Shown here: one piece after another, positions 23,024 to 35,205 of the stretch | Layout: each line of letters starts with the position of its first letter | How positions within the stretch are numbered: position 1 is the first letter of the stretch | NCBI GenBank assembly: GCA_023630585.1 | Contig: CM042560.1 | Coordinates: 8,157,001 to 8,221,000, forward strand | Source: Cranoglanis bouderius | Taxonomy: Eukaryota > Chordata > Actinopteri > Siluriformes > Cranoglanididae | Length of the DNA stretch: 64,000 bases | Direction of reading: 5' to 3' | Program-made: the position numbers and the translations under genes | Notes under the pieces: model-generated | What the model was told of the DNA's origin: nothing | Databases searched by the model: none | Seen by the model: the letters and a program-made list of their open reading frames with translations, nothing else

Positions 23024-23692
23024 CAATAGCTTCTCCCTGTGAATAGCAGAGATCTAACATGAGCTCCATCACCTGAAATGTCACACTGCAATCAATTTAT
23101 AGATAAAAGCCTCTCGGCCACATATTGACAAACCCATTTTGTGTGCTTGACGAAAAGTGCAAGTCCTACAAATACAAATGTGTCCTATAATAGCTGGGCA
23201 TCGAGGAGCCGTGTTAATCGATTGGTGAATCAGAGTAGGGGCAATCCGGGAAACATAACGTGACCGATGAGTGACCCAGGAAAGGTTCTTTGCTTGTTTT
23301 TTTCTTTGCTTGTGCAAAATCTCTAACATGTCATAAGAGTTCTTGTCAAACTTTAGGTTGGAGGAGGAAAACGACCAACTTCACCGCTTCAGCTCTCACT
23401 CTGAGAATAACAGGAAGTTTCTCGCTTCGCTTGAAATGACTGCCGTGCACTGATGCACCAGCAGAAGTGAGCCGAGCACTGAGCGTTCTTATGGTTACAC
23501 TATAGCAGTTATTAAACATCACCACCAGAACTTCCTTATAATAAATCAAGATGAACAAATCAGTGACAGACACGGAGTTCTACAAGATGTGGCAAAGGGA
23601 TGGCAGGGAGTTTTGGCAGAGTGTTTCCTAATGTAGGTGCCATATCTAGCATGGCAAGAAAGTGAAAGTTGTGGTTATTGTAAGTTAGAACT

Positions 23693-23860
23693 TGAGGTGG
23701 CATAGGTAGTAGCATTGAGGCCTCACAGCTCAAGGGTCCTCAGTTTGATCCTGAGCTCAGGTCTTGGGGTTTGGCATGCTCTCCCTGTCTGCTTGTAGGT
23801 TTCCTCCAGTTTCTCCCCCAAACAATACACACGTGGATTTTCTATGCTAAATTGCATTCC
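23693..23860 (-). repeat. LINE/SINE 3'-end fragment (second retroposon family)
   Basis: The reverse complement contains 'ctggaggaaacctacaa', 'gacctgagctcaggatcaaa' and 'gagctgtgagg', in the order seen at 38938-39215. Confidence 0.7.
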
Positions 23861-26800
23861 TTATAGCTATCTTGCTTAGCTTTTCTTTAAAAGGAATAAC
23901 AAAACTGTCTGGAGTAAGTTAACCATCCAAAATGACTCCACAGCATTGAAACATTTTTATTTAATTAATAAATTAATGATGTGAGGATTTATTTAGGCTG
24001 GCAAGATGTATTTCACCAGGGACACGCATGTGGCCAAGCCACAGACACCAATTAGCATTTTGGCTATTAGCTTCCACTCATTATTTAGGCCAGTGATGTA
24101 AATATAAGAAGTCGAGTAAAAGATTGCGTGTGAGTACGGATGTGTGCGTGGTCTATGGTGACTGCTGACATGGCTTCAGTGATGTGGTTAGCACAATCAG
24201 TCTTGCATAAGAAAGCATAAAATTACTAAATGCCTCTACTGAAATTAATGGCACGATGTAAGACATATTTCTAACATCTATTTCTAATCCTTTTTCCAAA
24301 AACAAAACAAAACCCTCTAACAAAAATAAATAAATAAATGGCAAAGAACAAATACAGCGCAAAGGCTCAAGAGTGCAGAAAACTTTAAGAAGTGACGATG
24401 ATGCAGTGCTGAAAGTCACTGTAAAGGGCATGTCCGTCATTTACACAATGATTCTGTTAAAATCATATACTCAGACTTCACAGAGGCATAGACAATACAC
24501 AAGCTAGCATTCTTGATATTTATTATTTCAGTTTGCTATATTCAGCTATATTCAACATGACGGATTACCAGAAAAATAGGATTTTAAAAGGACATGTAAA
24601 GTAGGGCCTGAACACAGCAAAGTAGCTTACTGATGAAAAAAAAAAATGGCTCAAGCTCAAGTATACTGATTCAAAAAGCTGATAAAACAGTGATGTTTAA
24701 ACTGCAGGGTGGGGTTGTAGTGCTGGGGAACTGCTGGGGGGGGATAAACAGAATGGTTTGTATTCTTATTGGTAAATGTAAGGATATACACGAGTCACAC
24801 TACTCATAAATGCCTTTAATTGTGTGTGGTGGTCTTGGAAAAGCTGTCAAATGTCACTCTGGCAAACAAAATTTCTGGGCCAGAATTGGGTTTATCTGCA
24901 TAATATAGATATAAAAATTCTGCTTAGCCCATCCGACCTCAATGGCTGCAGCCAATATGAACTGCAATGGTAAAGGTCAATACACAAAAATTTAAGACAA
25001 AGCTCCAATTTGTTTAGTCTACTACAGACACTGTGACACATGACGCTATACCCCACCATTTACCCCCATACTTGCACAATCGAAAAAAAAAAAAAAAATG
25101 CTGGATAAGCACGACCGCTATCTTGCATACATGTAGTTAAAAGCAAGTATAAACGCGGCATTGCAGAACTTCTGTCGACTTCTGTCTTCTTTCTCAATAC
25201 TGCCAAATGGGAAGTTCTCCATGTTCTACATGTGGAACAGTATATTCACAGCTCACCTATGTTTACGCTCTTGTAGAGAGTTCTCCATTAATCATAATCC
25301 ATCTACCACATGACTACTGAGCGGATCCCGTCCATGGAAACATCAGAACGAACATTATGTAACGCTACAGAGGTCTGCTGTGGAGAATTTTTGCAAAGTC
25401 ATCTTTAAAGGCACACACCAAAAGCAGGTAGGGAGAGGAGATGAAGCAGCTCCATTACGGGGCTTAAATGTTCTACGGTTTTCTTGCATCAGTAAATAGC
25501 ACTAGGGATATACGAGAACACGTAAAATAATAAGCCAAACTTTTTTTTAAGAAAAACATTTATTTCTATTTCTTTTCAATTATAAATGACCAAACTGCCT
25601 GTTATTTCACACTGTGCATTATAAGGCAAATAAAATTGGCCCATGTTTTACATTTTTTCCTACATTCTTTTGAATGTGCATGGAATAAAATAAAATATTA
25701 GATGCCATGAGTGTACCTTCTGCCATCATTTACACATTTGAATGGCCAGGTAATACGAAGAAATGTGGTAACATGAAATTAAAAACGACCTTATATGGCT
25801 ATGGGCATTGTTTCGACTCGGGACGGCTGTCGTTTGCTGCTACTGTCAAGCAATTGTTTGATGCCGTACACAACAGCGCTTCACTGTCGCTCGTTCGCTG
25901 AGAGAAGGTTAATGGTTGAGAGGCAGGAATTTGGCCAATAGTTGCTGCAGGCCTTTTATAATCAACCAACTGGCGTGCGAGAAGGCGGGAATTACAGAGA
26001 GGGGTTAAAGCAATGCAAATATGCGCACACATGACGCAGTATTAGACCATAAGCACATCGTAATGAAACTAAACCCGAATCCCGGACATTTTCTAAAATT
26101 TATAATGTATATATATTTATAATATTTATACATGTATAAAGAGGGAAAAGAGGACGTATGGTCACCCTAACAAAAGCATTTCAGAGAACAATTTGTATTA
26201 ATTTCTACCAAATTAACTTTGCGCAAAATTTATTTGTGCATGCACCAGGAGGTTGCTCATGTGAGCCACGACTGGCAAGAGAGAACCAGAACTATAATCA
26301 AACACCTGTCTATATTGTGTTACATCAAAATATATATATTTTTAAATTTCTTTGGTTTTAAATGAAAAAATAATTGTAATCCTGATATTATTCCCCCCCC
26401 CCTTTTTTAATTTTATTTATTTATTTTTTTTATAAAATGTACCTGTAATCTGATTACTTTGTTTTTTGACACAACTGTAAAGGATTACAGTTACCAGTTT
26501 TTTGTATCCTGATTACGTAACGCTGTTACATGTATTTCCCAAGCCTGGTGAAGACACAATATGAGTGTGACTCATTCGGTCAAAAAAGAAAAAAAAAAGT
26601 GCTCCTGAATAATGTAACAAGCTCCAGGCAAAAATGACTGCATAACTGTTCATCCCATAAATGACCAGAGAGAGTCATTAAACAAAATCTGATAAGGAGA
26701 TAAGGAGCGAAACATACTCTCAAACAGTGCATGGACAAGAGGAAGCATCTTACTGAGATTTAATAAAACACAGGAAAGGCAAAAATATTGCATATATGTT

Positions 26801-27119
26801 TGATTGGCTTCATGGCCTCAGTCGTGTCACCTTATTTGCAAAGATATTTGCATTTGCAAAACACCTCTGGCTCTCTAGGCCAGACATCCAATCACCTGTA
26901 TGAGGCATAGATGGCTTGCATAGCTTACTATAACTTTTTTTTTTTTAGATGCAAAGCAGCTTATTATTTTCTCTTACCGTGCAGAATATACAGACAAATT
27001 AAAGGAAAAGGGTGGGCCGTCACCAGCAATCAGAAAAAGCTTCAGTGTGCCATGGAACCGATTCTACAGTACAAATCTCTGGAACTGTACTGGAGAAAGA
27101 AACACCACTCTTCCAAAAG

Positions 27120-27745
27120 ATATTCCCTAAATTGGTGGCTTGATGATTGTGGAAAAGCACTCTCTTAACACATTGCTCCAAAGTCTCCTATAGGTGTTTG
27201 TTTGGGTTAAAACCAGCTAACCAGCAGACCAAAGCATATGATCGACATCATATTCATCCTCATCAAAATGTTCAGTGAGCCTTTGTGCCCTGTAGATGGA
27301 GGCAGGGTCATCCTAGAAGAGACCTCTCGCATCCGGATGGAAATAAAGGTAATCAGTCAGAAGAAATTTTAATTTTTGAAATTGAATTGTAGTGATGCAA
27401 AGTGGAGCAAAACCATGTCTACAAAATGCCTCCCACAAACACAACCAAGCCACCGTAACCCCCTCACTGTAGGGGTCAAGCATGTGCTGTAAACATGTAC
27501 TCGCCCACTTGTTGAGAATATGGTGAAGGATGACTCATCTGAATAGATCGCTTTTTTTCCCCCAACATCTCTGTAGACCAGTGCAGAAGGTCACTGCATC
27601 ACTGAATTCACTCATCTTTGTAATGAGGGGTTTAGACACTGCAAGCCTACCATGAAAACCTGAGTTTGTGTGAAAGTGGAGAAGCAAAGTCAGGGTGGCT
27701 GAGCTCCATGGGAAATTTTCTTTCTACTGTTCTTTTCCTTCTATT
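27120..27745 (-). mobile_element. Tc1/mariner remnant (family 2), transposase on minus strand
   Basis: The plus strand shows reversed transposase landmarks in the usual order: 'acattgctccaaagtctcct', 'cattcatcctcatc', 'gtgccctgtagatggaggca', 'catgtactcgcccacttgtt' and 'ggatgactcatctga'. This order matches a widespread fish Tc1 family as I recall it. Internal pieces are missing and no terminal repeats were identified. Confidence 0.65.
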
Positions 27746-27912
27746 TGAGCCAAAACATGCATTTTTCAAACCTTATGCAGAACACATAATTATTCATTTA
27801 ATTAAGTAACTATTAAATAAAAAAAATTGTCCATACTAGTCTGAATATTTATTTAGTAGCCACAGAAACAGCTTTTCAAGGCAGAAACGTTAGTGGCAGT
27901 GTCTTGAAGAAC

Positions 27913-28213
27913 ACTTCCATCCATCCATCCATTTTCTGTACCGCTTATCCTACACAGGGTAGCAGGGAGCCTATCCTAGAGGACTCGGGGGACAAGGCAT
28001 GGGACACCCTGGACAGGGGGCCAGCCCATCGCAGGGCAAAATCGCACACACATTCACACACCCATTCGCACACTACAGACAATTTGGTAATGCCAATCAG
28101 CCTACAATGCATGTCTTTGGACTGGGGGACAACATGCAAACTCCGCACACGCGGGGCGGAGGCAGGATTCGAACACCCAACCCCGGAGGTGCGAGGCAAA
28201 TGTGCTAACCACT
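27913..28213 (+). repeat. Retroposon 3' end, 'gtaccgcttatcc' family, copy 1
   Basis: Starts with catc repeats and tttctgtaccgcttatccta; continues with 'ggacaccctggacagggggc' and 'caatgcatgtctttggactg'; ends 'ggcaggattcgaacacccaa' plus 'gcgaggcaaatgtgctaacc'. Copies recur at 31462 and 49183. The open frames through it are not genes. Confidence 0.8.
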
Positions 28214-29260
28214 TCCATCTATTAAAAATTATTTCATTTTATGAGGCTGAAGTTGACTTCTTATTCACTGTGTTCTTATTTTAATCTTCCATCCCACTTG
28301 TTTGTTCAGTAGTCTAAAATGCCCAGTAGTTACATTCTCACGCTCGTAGCACTACAATATCACTTATACAAGGCTGTAACTGCTCTGAATAAACATAAAA
28401 ATCTGTTTTGTTTTGGCCACCATAAAAATACTCAATACTCAAGATTTTTAAATAAATGCCCTGTGAATTGGGCATGTCAGACTATTGCGTGTGTAAGGAA
28501 ATCATTTCACGAGGCTGAAGTTCATGACACTACACCTGTGAACAGGGTGTGATTTAAAATATATGCATGGTGTGGGTTGTTCTGATTTGATTTGAGAAAC
28601 GTTTTGCATTAAAAAAAAAACAAAAAAAAACCTCTGACTCCCCTTGGCCACACTTTCACCTCACCCACTCTTCACACACGTACAACTAATACAACCGTCC
28701 CGATAACATGTCGTCACTTAATAAACAGGCCTACATAGTGCTGAAAGACTTTAAACATGATCAAAATAAAAATAGGTCTCTCTGTCATGTTGGCTCACTC
28801 ATTATTATAATAGTCAGATTATTTGAGGCTTTTTCTATTTGGCCTGAAAATAGGAATGGTTCCAAACAGAGGACGGACCCATCGGGTATCTATCTTTGAC
28901 AGCTGAGGCATTAACCCTCTGTGACAGCAGTGTACAGTGCCGATCACAACTGAACTAAGACTCTCCTCCTTCCAGTAACAAGTGATTCAGTGGGTTTTGC
29001 ATCAGACAGACTCCTGTAAAGAAAACTGTAAGATGGAACACCCAGAATCCCTGGTGGTTTTGATTGTGATGCCACTCCTATCTCAGTAATATTGTAATTG
29101 TGAAGGTCCAGCAACATACAATTCCCAAGCAACTAACACGACTGAATGGCAACAACAGTTACCTTATTGCTTAACCATTAGAGATTAGCTCGTGGCTATA
29201 AATAAGACTCATCAATTTGAAGTGGTTTTCGCCTCAGCACTTCATGTTACGACTTTTGAC
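28214..29260. other. No recognised gene or element
   Basis: Intronic; an A-rich run lies at 28611-28631. Confidence 0.45.
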
Positions 29261-29517
29261 TAGTGCCGCAGTCTCTGAACACATCTGTGTTGAGTCACGA
29301 TCCGATTCCAAAACGATTCTTGATATACATTTTTTCCTAATTAATTCTTCTTCTGTGCAAATACATCAACATTATATTTGAACCAAAATTGGAGTTTCTA
29401 TACTTTTTTTTATTTATAGTTGGAATCTCTTTATGACAGTATTGCCATTTTAAAAATGAATTGAACGCAGAATCGATTCAGAATCGTTAGAGAAAGAATC
29501 ACGATGCAACCCCTAGT
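29261..29517. mobile_element. Probable hAT-like MITE
   Basis: The left end ctagtgccgcagtctctg resembles the reversed right end ctaggggttgcatcgtgatt. The interior carries 'cgattccaaaacgattct' and 'cagaatcgattcagaatcgt', a pattern typical of fish hAT MITEs. No clear 8-base duplication was seen. Confidence 0.5.
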
Positions 29518-31420
29518 TGAATGTGAAGCTGAGAATAAACACACACTTCTCCGTCTTATTGTCTTTTAACATGGTTTTCTCATAGACTTTTTAGAATAAG
29601 CAAAGTTGATGGTAAATGAAATTTAAAAAAAAACAAAACAAAAACGACTGGTCATAACAAGCCACAACAGAGGATCTGATACAGAAGCCAAGATAGTTAA
29701 TTTTTAACAACGAGAGCTACTGAACTACTGACAGGGTTCCCCCCCCCCCAATATTTTGATCTGCCAGTAGACAATTCAACTCATTCATCTCACGCAGCCA
29801 AATCATCACTCATTAACTGATCAGTTGCAGCAACATTTGTTAAATCACAATCACAATCCAGCAGTGGATTAAGCTAAACAGTTTACAGTATATTCTCAAC
29901 TACTCCCGACTCAAGCGGTGGTGTGTGAGACTTGCACGTGTCTCGTTTTCAGAAGTAATACTTATGACTGGAAAAATCTAAGTTAAAAGTTGAGAGTAAA
30001 CATTCTATAAAAGTTCTTTGAGCAACTCTTAGTAAGACGTAGGAGTTAATCCTAGGAGTAAAGTACGATAGTTGCACTGCCATACTACTACTACTACTAC
30101 TAATAAAAACAAAAATTACAATAAAAACACTGTTAAACTAGTTTCAACGACACCTATATTTATGTGAAATCCAATAAATAAATAAACCACATTTACTAAG
30201 TTACAGGGTCAGTGATAACAAATTTAATGCCACATCCTTTGAGGTAATCCAGTTACAGCTTCTATATATTTCCTAAGGGATGTCATCAAAATTTAGCCTG
30301 CTTATGATCCCTACTGAACCCAAATACAAACCATATAGTGGATAGATTGGGATTGTGGAAGGGGTTGGATGGATGGATGGATGGATGGATGGATGGAAGA
30401 AAGAAAGAAGGAAAGACAAAAAGACAGAAAGAAAGACCAGACTACAGAGTGGATTAGGCTTCAATCTGAGCAGTCAGGATAAGAAAACAGTTTGCCATGA
30501 GATGGCAGAGATGATTAATGTTTTTCATCAAGCCAATTTTCAGAGAAGCCAGATGACTGTGTGCATCTTTTCTTACCGTATTGCTAGAGTCATTTGTTCT
30601 TTATGAGCTCTGTATAAATTGCATTAAAAAATTCTCTGAAGCACTTGTAAATATTTGTCCATTTAAGAATATTAAAGAATTATTGTACATTTCTCCCATT
30701 CTTAGGCCTAAGTAAAGGAGCACATTTCCTAATTTCTAATGATTTTATTTATTTTTTTGGCACTTAAGTCCATTACTTAAGTTTTACTCTGAGCAGCTTT
30801 ATCAGGCCTGGTTCCCCTGTGGAGTGAGAGCAAACGCACCACATTTCTCAAACTAGATTTCTCATCTTGAGTTTATGCAACATCCTGCCAGCCTTCCATA
30901 TACTTCAGCGGCCCTGTTCACAGATCAATTCGTCTATTTATTCACCTACGATCTGATATCAAGTAGGGGCTGATAACACAGTGAAACGCTGAACCAGTCT
31001 CAGATTGCGTGTGATATTTACCTATCCAATTCACTGACATATTTCATGCCATGAAAGTGTCTGATGTGGACTGAAGCAACACAGATCTTGAGCAGAGAAC
31101 ATACATACTGTCTTAAAGCACGCTTCCATAATGCATGCGCATAGTCAGCTTGGTTAGTAAGTGGATGCCAGTATTGGATTTCTCCTAAGTCAGATATTAG
31201 TATTGAATCAATCGAGTGTGAAAAAAAGTGAATCGGTAGATTTAATGTTCTCAGGGGTTCTCAAAATATCCATAGACTTCTTCTATACTTATTCTTCCTC
31301 TAGAGCTTTAAGACCTCCTAAGCAATTGTTATTTTTTATTTCTTATTCTGTCACACACTCGAATGTGGTTTAAAGATAACCATAGTTACTGAAGTTCTGT
31401 TGCAACTTCCACTTTTTGGA
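29518..31420. other. No recognised gene; simple repeats only
   Basis: Contains a C run at 29741-29750, a (CTA)n run near 30086-30103 and the GGAT tract below. Confidence 0.45.
30366..30399. repeat. (GGAT)n microsatellite
   Basis: About eight GGAT units followed by a GA-rich tail. Confidence 0.9.
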
Positions 31421-31484
31421 CTGACTGACTGACTGACTGACTGCCTTCCTTCCTTCCTTCCTTCCATCCATCCATCCATCCATT
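31421..31484. repeat. Compound microsatellite (GACT)n-(CCTT)n-(CATC)n
   Basis: Three tetranucleotide blocks in a row; the CATC block leads into the retroposon copy. Confidence 0.92.
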
Positions 31485-31805
31485 TTCCGTACCTTATTAT
31501 TATTATCTTACATAGGGTTGCAGGGGAGCCTGGAGCTTATCCCTGGGAACTCGGGGGACACCCTGGACAGGGTGCCAACCCATCAGAGGACACAATCGCA
31601 CACACTCACACACTACAGACAATCTGGAAATGCCAATCAGCTTACAACGCATGTCTTTGAACTGAGGGGAGGAAACCAGGGTACCTGAAGGAAACCCCCG
31701 AAGCACGGGGAGAACATGCAAACTCCACGCACACACAGGGCAGAGGTGGGATTCAAACCCCCAATCCTGGAGGTGCGAGGCAAACATGCCAAACCACCCA
31801 GCCAC
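31462..31805 (+). repeat. Retroposon 3' end, 'gtaccgcttatcc' family, copy 2
   Basis: It shares 'gggaactcgggggacaccct', 'caatcagcttacaacgcatg', 'ggagaacatgcaaactccac' and 'gtgcgaggcaaacatgccaa' with the other copies. Confidence 0.8.
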
Positions 31806-32569
31806 TGCCTTTATATGTGCAATATACTGTATGTATAATGTGGGTCTTGGCAATGCTTCATGAAACCCTGGAAGTTCCTGGATGCCACTTTGAGAACCAT
31901 GGCATGAGAACCTTGATCTTATCAACAGCTTCCGCAACCTTGCTTAGATCTAGGAGCAGGAGAGTTAGCTACCATATAGCATGCATTACACTTCAGTCCT
32001 CTTCAGACTTTTTCATTATCTTGTGTGGTATAAGTAGACCTCAGGTGACCCATGGGCTCCTGCTCCTTGACGAGTCATTTCTTCAAGTAAGAAAATATGC
32101 TTAAATTCCCAATAAATAATGGTGCTACAGTATCATTTATCATGATAATCCGCATGTTGTGCCAGGTTTGTATTAGATGTGCAACACTGGTTAGTTGATC
32201 AAATCTTCATGTATCATTAACACTTGATATTTGTTTATTTATCTACACATGCTACACCATAAACACAACCCTGCTTCATGTTAGTGACCCATTTCCTAAA
32301 TGCACAAAGTTGCATTCAGATTTCCACGTCCCTCTTTCTTTCTATAAAGCGCACATACATGAAAACACAACTGAAATATCAGCGCATAACCAAGCATCAT
32401 CTAATACCCCTGAATGTTTACTTGTTTACTAAGTTTAGCCTCGCTGCGCACATCTTCCCTGTATTACAACCATCCAAGTAAACACAGCTACAGTTAAAAT
32501 GTCCGGTGACGCAGAGGGCGTTCCCCAAACTGCCCTTTAACAAACACACCGCAAACTAAACATACTCAC
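31806..32569. other. No recognised gene or element
   Basis: Lies just 3' (gene strand) of the putative inpp4a first-exon donor. Confidence 0.45.
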
Positions 32570-32690
32570 ATTTTAGCGGAGACACATAATCAGTCCATGT
32601 TTCAATCCAAAATGGTCCAGCTCCGTTTATTTCCTTGAAGACATGTTCCTCCATGCAGACCACTCTGCCGCCCGCGCCGCCGCATAACCT
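32570..32690 (-). other. inpp4a: Putative inpp4a non-coding first exon
   Basis: The donor AAAAT|GTGAGTATG at 32570/32569 is close to consensus and sits just downstream of the CpG-rich block. The only long open frame starts at the ATG at 32654 (MEEHVFKEINGAGPFWIETW in part) and reaches the donor as 28 codons plus one base. That peptide was not recognised. The transcription start is a guess. The exon could belong to another transcript. Confidence 0.45.
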
Positions 32691-32785
32691 CGCCCCGCCC
32701 TTCCGCGTGACGTGACTCAGACTGACCCCGCCCCCTGCGCACGTGCGGTCTGCGACTCCGCGCGTGCCTCCTGGAGTCAAAGCGC
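32640..32785 (-). promoter_or_regulatory. inpp4a: CpG-rich block, likely promoter of inpp4a
   Basis: This is the only strongly CpG-dense stretch noticed in the window. It holds GC boxes (ccccgccc, ccccgccccc), a CRE-like tgacgtga, an AP-1-like tgactca and a cacgtg E-box in gcgcacgtgcgg. No TATA box was seen. Direction is inferred from the donor. Confidence 0.6.
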
Positions 32786-33061
32786 TGACAATTTTTTTTT
32801 TTTTTTTTTTTTTTACTTTTAAAATATAAAACCATTATATTTATTTTTAAATATATATTATACATACTGGTTATACAAGCGTACATACATACTTTATTAA
32901 TTTTGAACTATTAATACATTAATAGCTACTTATTTGTGCAGTTTTTAAATTCATTGTTCAAATTTTTATTAGAAATTTGATTCAAATTGTAATTTTAATT
33001 TAAATATAAATTTAAAATGTAATTTAAAAAGATCTGCTCACTGCTGCCATCTTAGCGGTGT
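32786..33061 (+). repeat. Tandem duplication, unit 1 (empty site)
   Basis: It begins tgacaattttt and ends 'gctcactgctgccatcttag'. The same series of blocks is found in unit 2, interrupted by the Tc1 element. The uninterrupted 'ttaaatatatattatac' at 32848-32864 is the pre-insertion site. Confidence 0.8.
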
Positions 33062-33144
33062 TGACAATATTTTTACTTTTAATTATACTATATATAATAT
33101 ATAATATATAATTATAATTATAATTATATTTATTTTTAAATATA

Positions 33145-34543
33145 CAGTATCTCACAAAAGTGAGTACACCCCTCACATTTTTGTAAATATTTTATTATAT
33201 CTTTTCATGGGACAACACTGAAGAAATGACACTTTGATACAATGTAAAGTAGTGAGTGTACAGCTTGTATAACAGTGTAAATTTGCTGTCCCCTCTAAAT
33301 AACTCAACACACAGCCATTAATGTCTAAACCGCTGGCAACAAAAGTGAGTACACCCCTAAGTTAAAATGTCCAAATTTGGCCCAAAGTGTCAATATTTTG
33401 TGTGGCCACCCTTATTTTCCAGCACTGCCTTAACCCTGTTGGGCATGGAGTTCACCAGAGCTTCACAGGTTGCCACTGGAGTCCTCTTCCACTCCTCCAT
33501 GATGACATCACAGAGCTGGTGGATGTTAGAGACCTTACACTCCTCCACCTTCCGTTTGAGGATGTCCCACAGATGCTCTATAGGGTTTAGGTCTGGAGAC
33601 ATGCTTGGCCAGTCCATCACCTTTACCCTCAGCTTCTTTAGCAAGGCAGTGTTCATCTTGGAGGTGTGTTTGGGGTCATTATCATGTTGGAATACTGCCC
33701 TGCGGCCCAGTTTCCGAAGGGAGGGGATCATGCTCTGCTTCAGTATGTCACAGTGCATGTTGGCATTCATGGTTCCCCCAATGAACTGTAGCTCCCCAGT
33801 GCTGGCAGCACTCATGCAGCCCCACACCATGACACTCCCACCACCATGCTTAACTTTAGGCAAGACACACTTGTCTTTGTACTCCTCACCTGGTTGCCGC
33901 CACACATGCCTGACACCATCTGAACCAAATAAGTTTATCCTTGTCTCATCAGACCACAGGACATGGTTCCAGTAATCCAAGTCCTTAGTCTGCTTGTCTT
34001 CAGCAAACTGTTTGAGGGCTTTCTTGTGCATCATCTTTAGAAGAGGCTTCCTTCTGGGATGACAGCCATGCAGACCAATTTGATGCAGTGTGCGGCGTAT
34101 GGTCTGAGCACTGACAGGCTGACCCCCCACCCCTTCAACCTCTGCAGCAATGCTGGCAGCACTCATACATCTATTCTGCAAAGCCAACCTCTGGATATGA
34201 TGCTGAGCACGTGCACTCAACTTCTTTGGTCGACCATGGCGAGGCCTGTTCTGAGTGGAACATGTCCTTTTAAACCGCTATATGGTCTTGGCCACCGTGC
34301 TGCAGCTCAGTTTCAGGGTGTTTTCACTTAGGGGTGTACTCACTTTTGTTGCCAGCGGTTTAGACATTAATGGCTGTGTGTTGAGTTATTTAGAGGGGAC
34401 AGCAAATTTACACTGTTATACAAGCTGTACACTCACTACTTTACATTGTATCAAAGTGTCATTTCTTCAGTGTTGTCCCATGAAAAGATATAATAAAATA
34501 TTTACACAAATGTGAGGGGTGTACTCACTTTTTTGAGATACTG
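33145..34543 (-). mobile_element. Young Tc1/mariner element with 218-bp IR/DR ends (family 3)
   Basis: TA flanks both sides (33143-33144, 34544-34545). The left (33145-33362) and right (34326-34543) inverted repeats are each 218 bases and differ at two positions by eye. Each carries two direct copies of aaaagtgagtacacccct, an outer (33156-33173) and an inner (33341-33358), the IR/DR layout of Sleeping Beauty-type elements. The transposase between them is minus-strand, long and open but lacks its start. Confidence 0.95.
33390..34326 (-). pseudogene. Tc1 transposase, N-terminally damaged, DD34E
   Basis: From 34220 down to 33390 a 276-codon frame is open: second helix-turn-helix (VSAQTIRRTLHQIGLHGCHP), NHVLWSDETRINLFG with the first Asp, FQHDNDPKHTS with the second, SPDLNPIEHLW with the Glu, 34 residues apart, and the usual end GGHTKY. 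Upstream, the same frame reads KLSCSTVAKTI, a TAG, RFKRTC, and then GRPKKLSARAQ. So there is one amber codon (consensus probably Tyr), and the first helices and the initiator Met are missing where the inverted repeat begins. It cannot make a full transposase but looks recently derived from a working one. Confidence 0.9.
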
Positions 34544-34795
34544 TATATTATACATACTGATTTATAACTATAAATAAATAAGTAAATAAATAAATGAATA
34601 AATACATGCTTTATTTATTTGTAACTATTAATATATTATATTAATAGCTAATTATTTGTGCATGTTTTTTTAATTCATTGTTTACATTTGAGTCTTTATT
34701 AAAATTATATTTAAATTTGATTTTAATTTTAATATAAATTTACATATTAATTTAAATAGATATGCTCACTGCTGCCATCTTAGCAAATTTATCAT

Positions 34796-35104
34796 TAGAT
34801 ATGGCGCCTTTTTTTATAGATCCCTTTTAAAAAAAAAAGCCTAGCAAAAAATCTAGCGCCTTCTTGAGCCGACATTAGTGACTCTCCTGCATTCAACACA
34901 GCTGTTCAGCTCACATCACAGCTTATGGTTATACAAGGTTCCCCCAACCCCACACCAGTGTGTAAAGCCTGACTGAGCTGCATTTCCTGAGTCAATTCCC
35001 GGTGATCACTGATCACCACTGATCACAGTTTTCCTTCATGTCTGTTTCCAAACTACTTACTACCACTGGTTCCTTTTGTCTAATTTTTCTTACTTAAATA
35101 CATA
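34796..35104. other. No recognised gene or element
   Basis: Short AT-rich spacer between two Tc1 elements. Confidence 0.4.
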
Positions 35105-35205
35105 CACTATATGGCTAAAACATTGTGGACACCCATCCTTATTGAGTTCAGATGCATAAAATCAAGCACATTGCACCATGCAATCTCCATAGACAGACAT
35201 TGGCA

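Larger units (their letters stand above)
22307..26900. other. Intronic stretch with few recognised repeats
   Basis: Holds a CA microsatellite, one reversed retroposon fragment (23693-23860) and a possible element ending 'gaggacgtatggtcacccta' at 26151-26170, a motif shared by dispersed vertebrate repeats. No exon was recognised. Confidence 0.45.
6587..32569 (-). other. inpp4a: Putative inpp4a first intron (26 kb), filled with repeats
   Basis: This intron is inferred from the donor at 32570/32569 and the first coding exon at 6586. It has no other supported coding exon. Most of what can be named inside is transposon-derived and is listed separately. Confidence 0.5.
33062..34795 (+). repeat. 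Tandem duplication, unit 2, containing a Tc1 insertion
   Basis: It restarts with tgacaatatttttactttt, is split by 33145-34543, and resumes with 'tatattatacatactg', ending 'gctcactgctgccatcttag' near 34790. Confidence 0.78.

Noticed and set aside
27904..28284. 126-codon frame and two overlapping frames
   Set aside because: They are translations of the 'gtaccgcttatcc' retroposon end, which recurs at 31462 and 49183.
31503..31937. 144-codon minus-strand frame
   Set aside because: It runs through another copy of the same retroposon end in antisense.
32570..32654. MEEHVFKEINGAGPFWIETW as a coding exon of a known gene
   Set aside because: Not recognised as any INPP4A or neighbouring-gene N terminus, and joining it to the first inpp4a coding exon gives an immediate stop. 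Kept only as a uORF idea.
33367..33975. 202-codon plus-strand frame
   Set aside because: It is the antisense shadow of the Tc1 transposase at 33390-34220.
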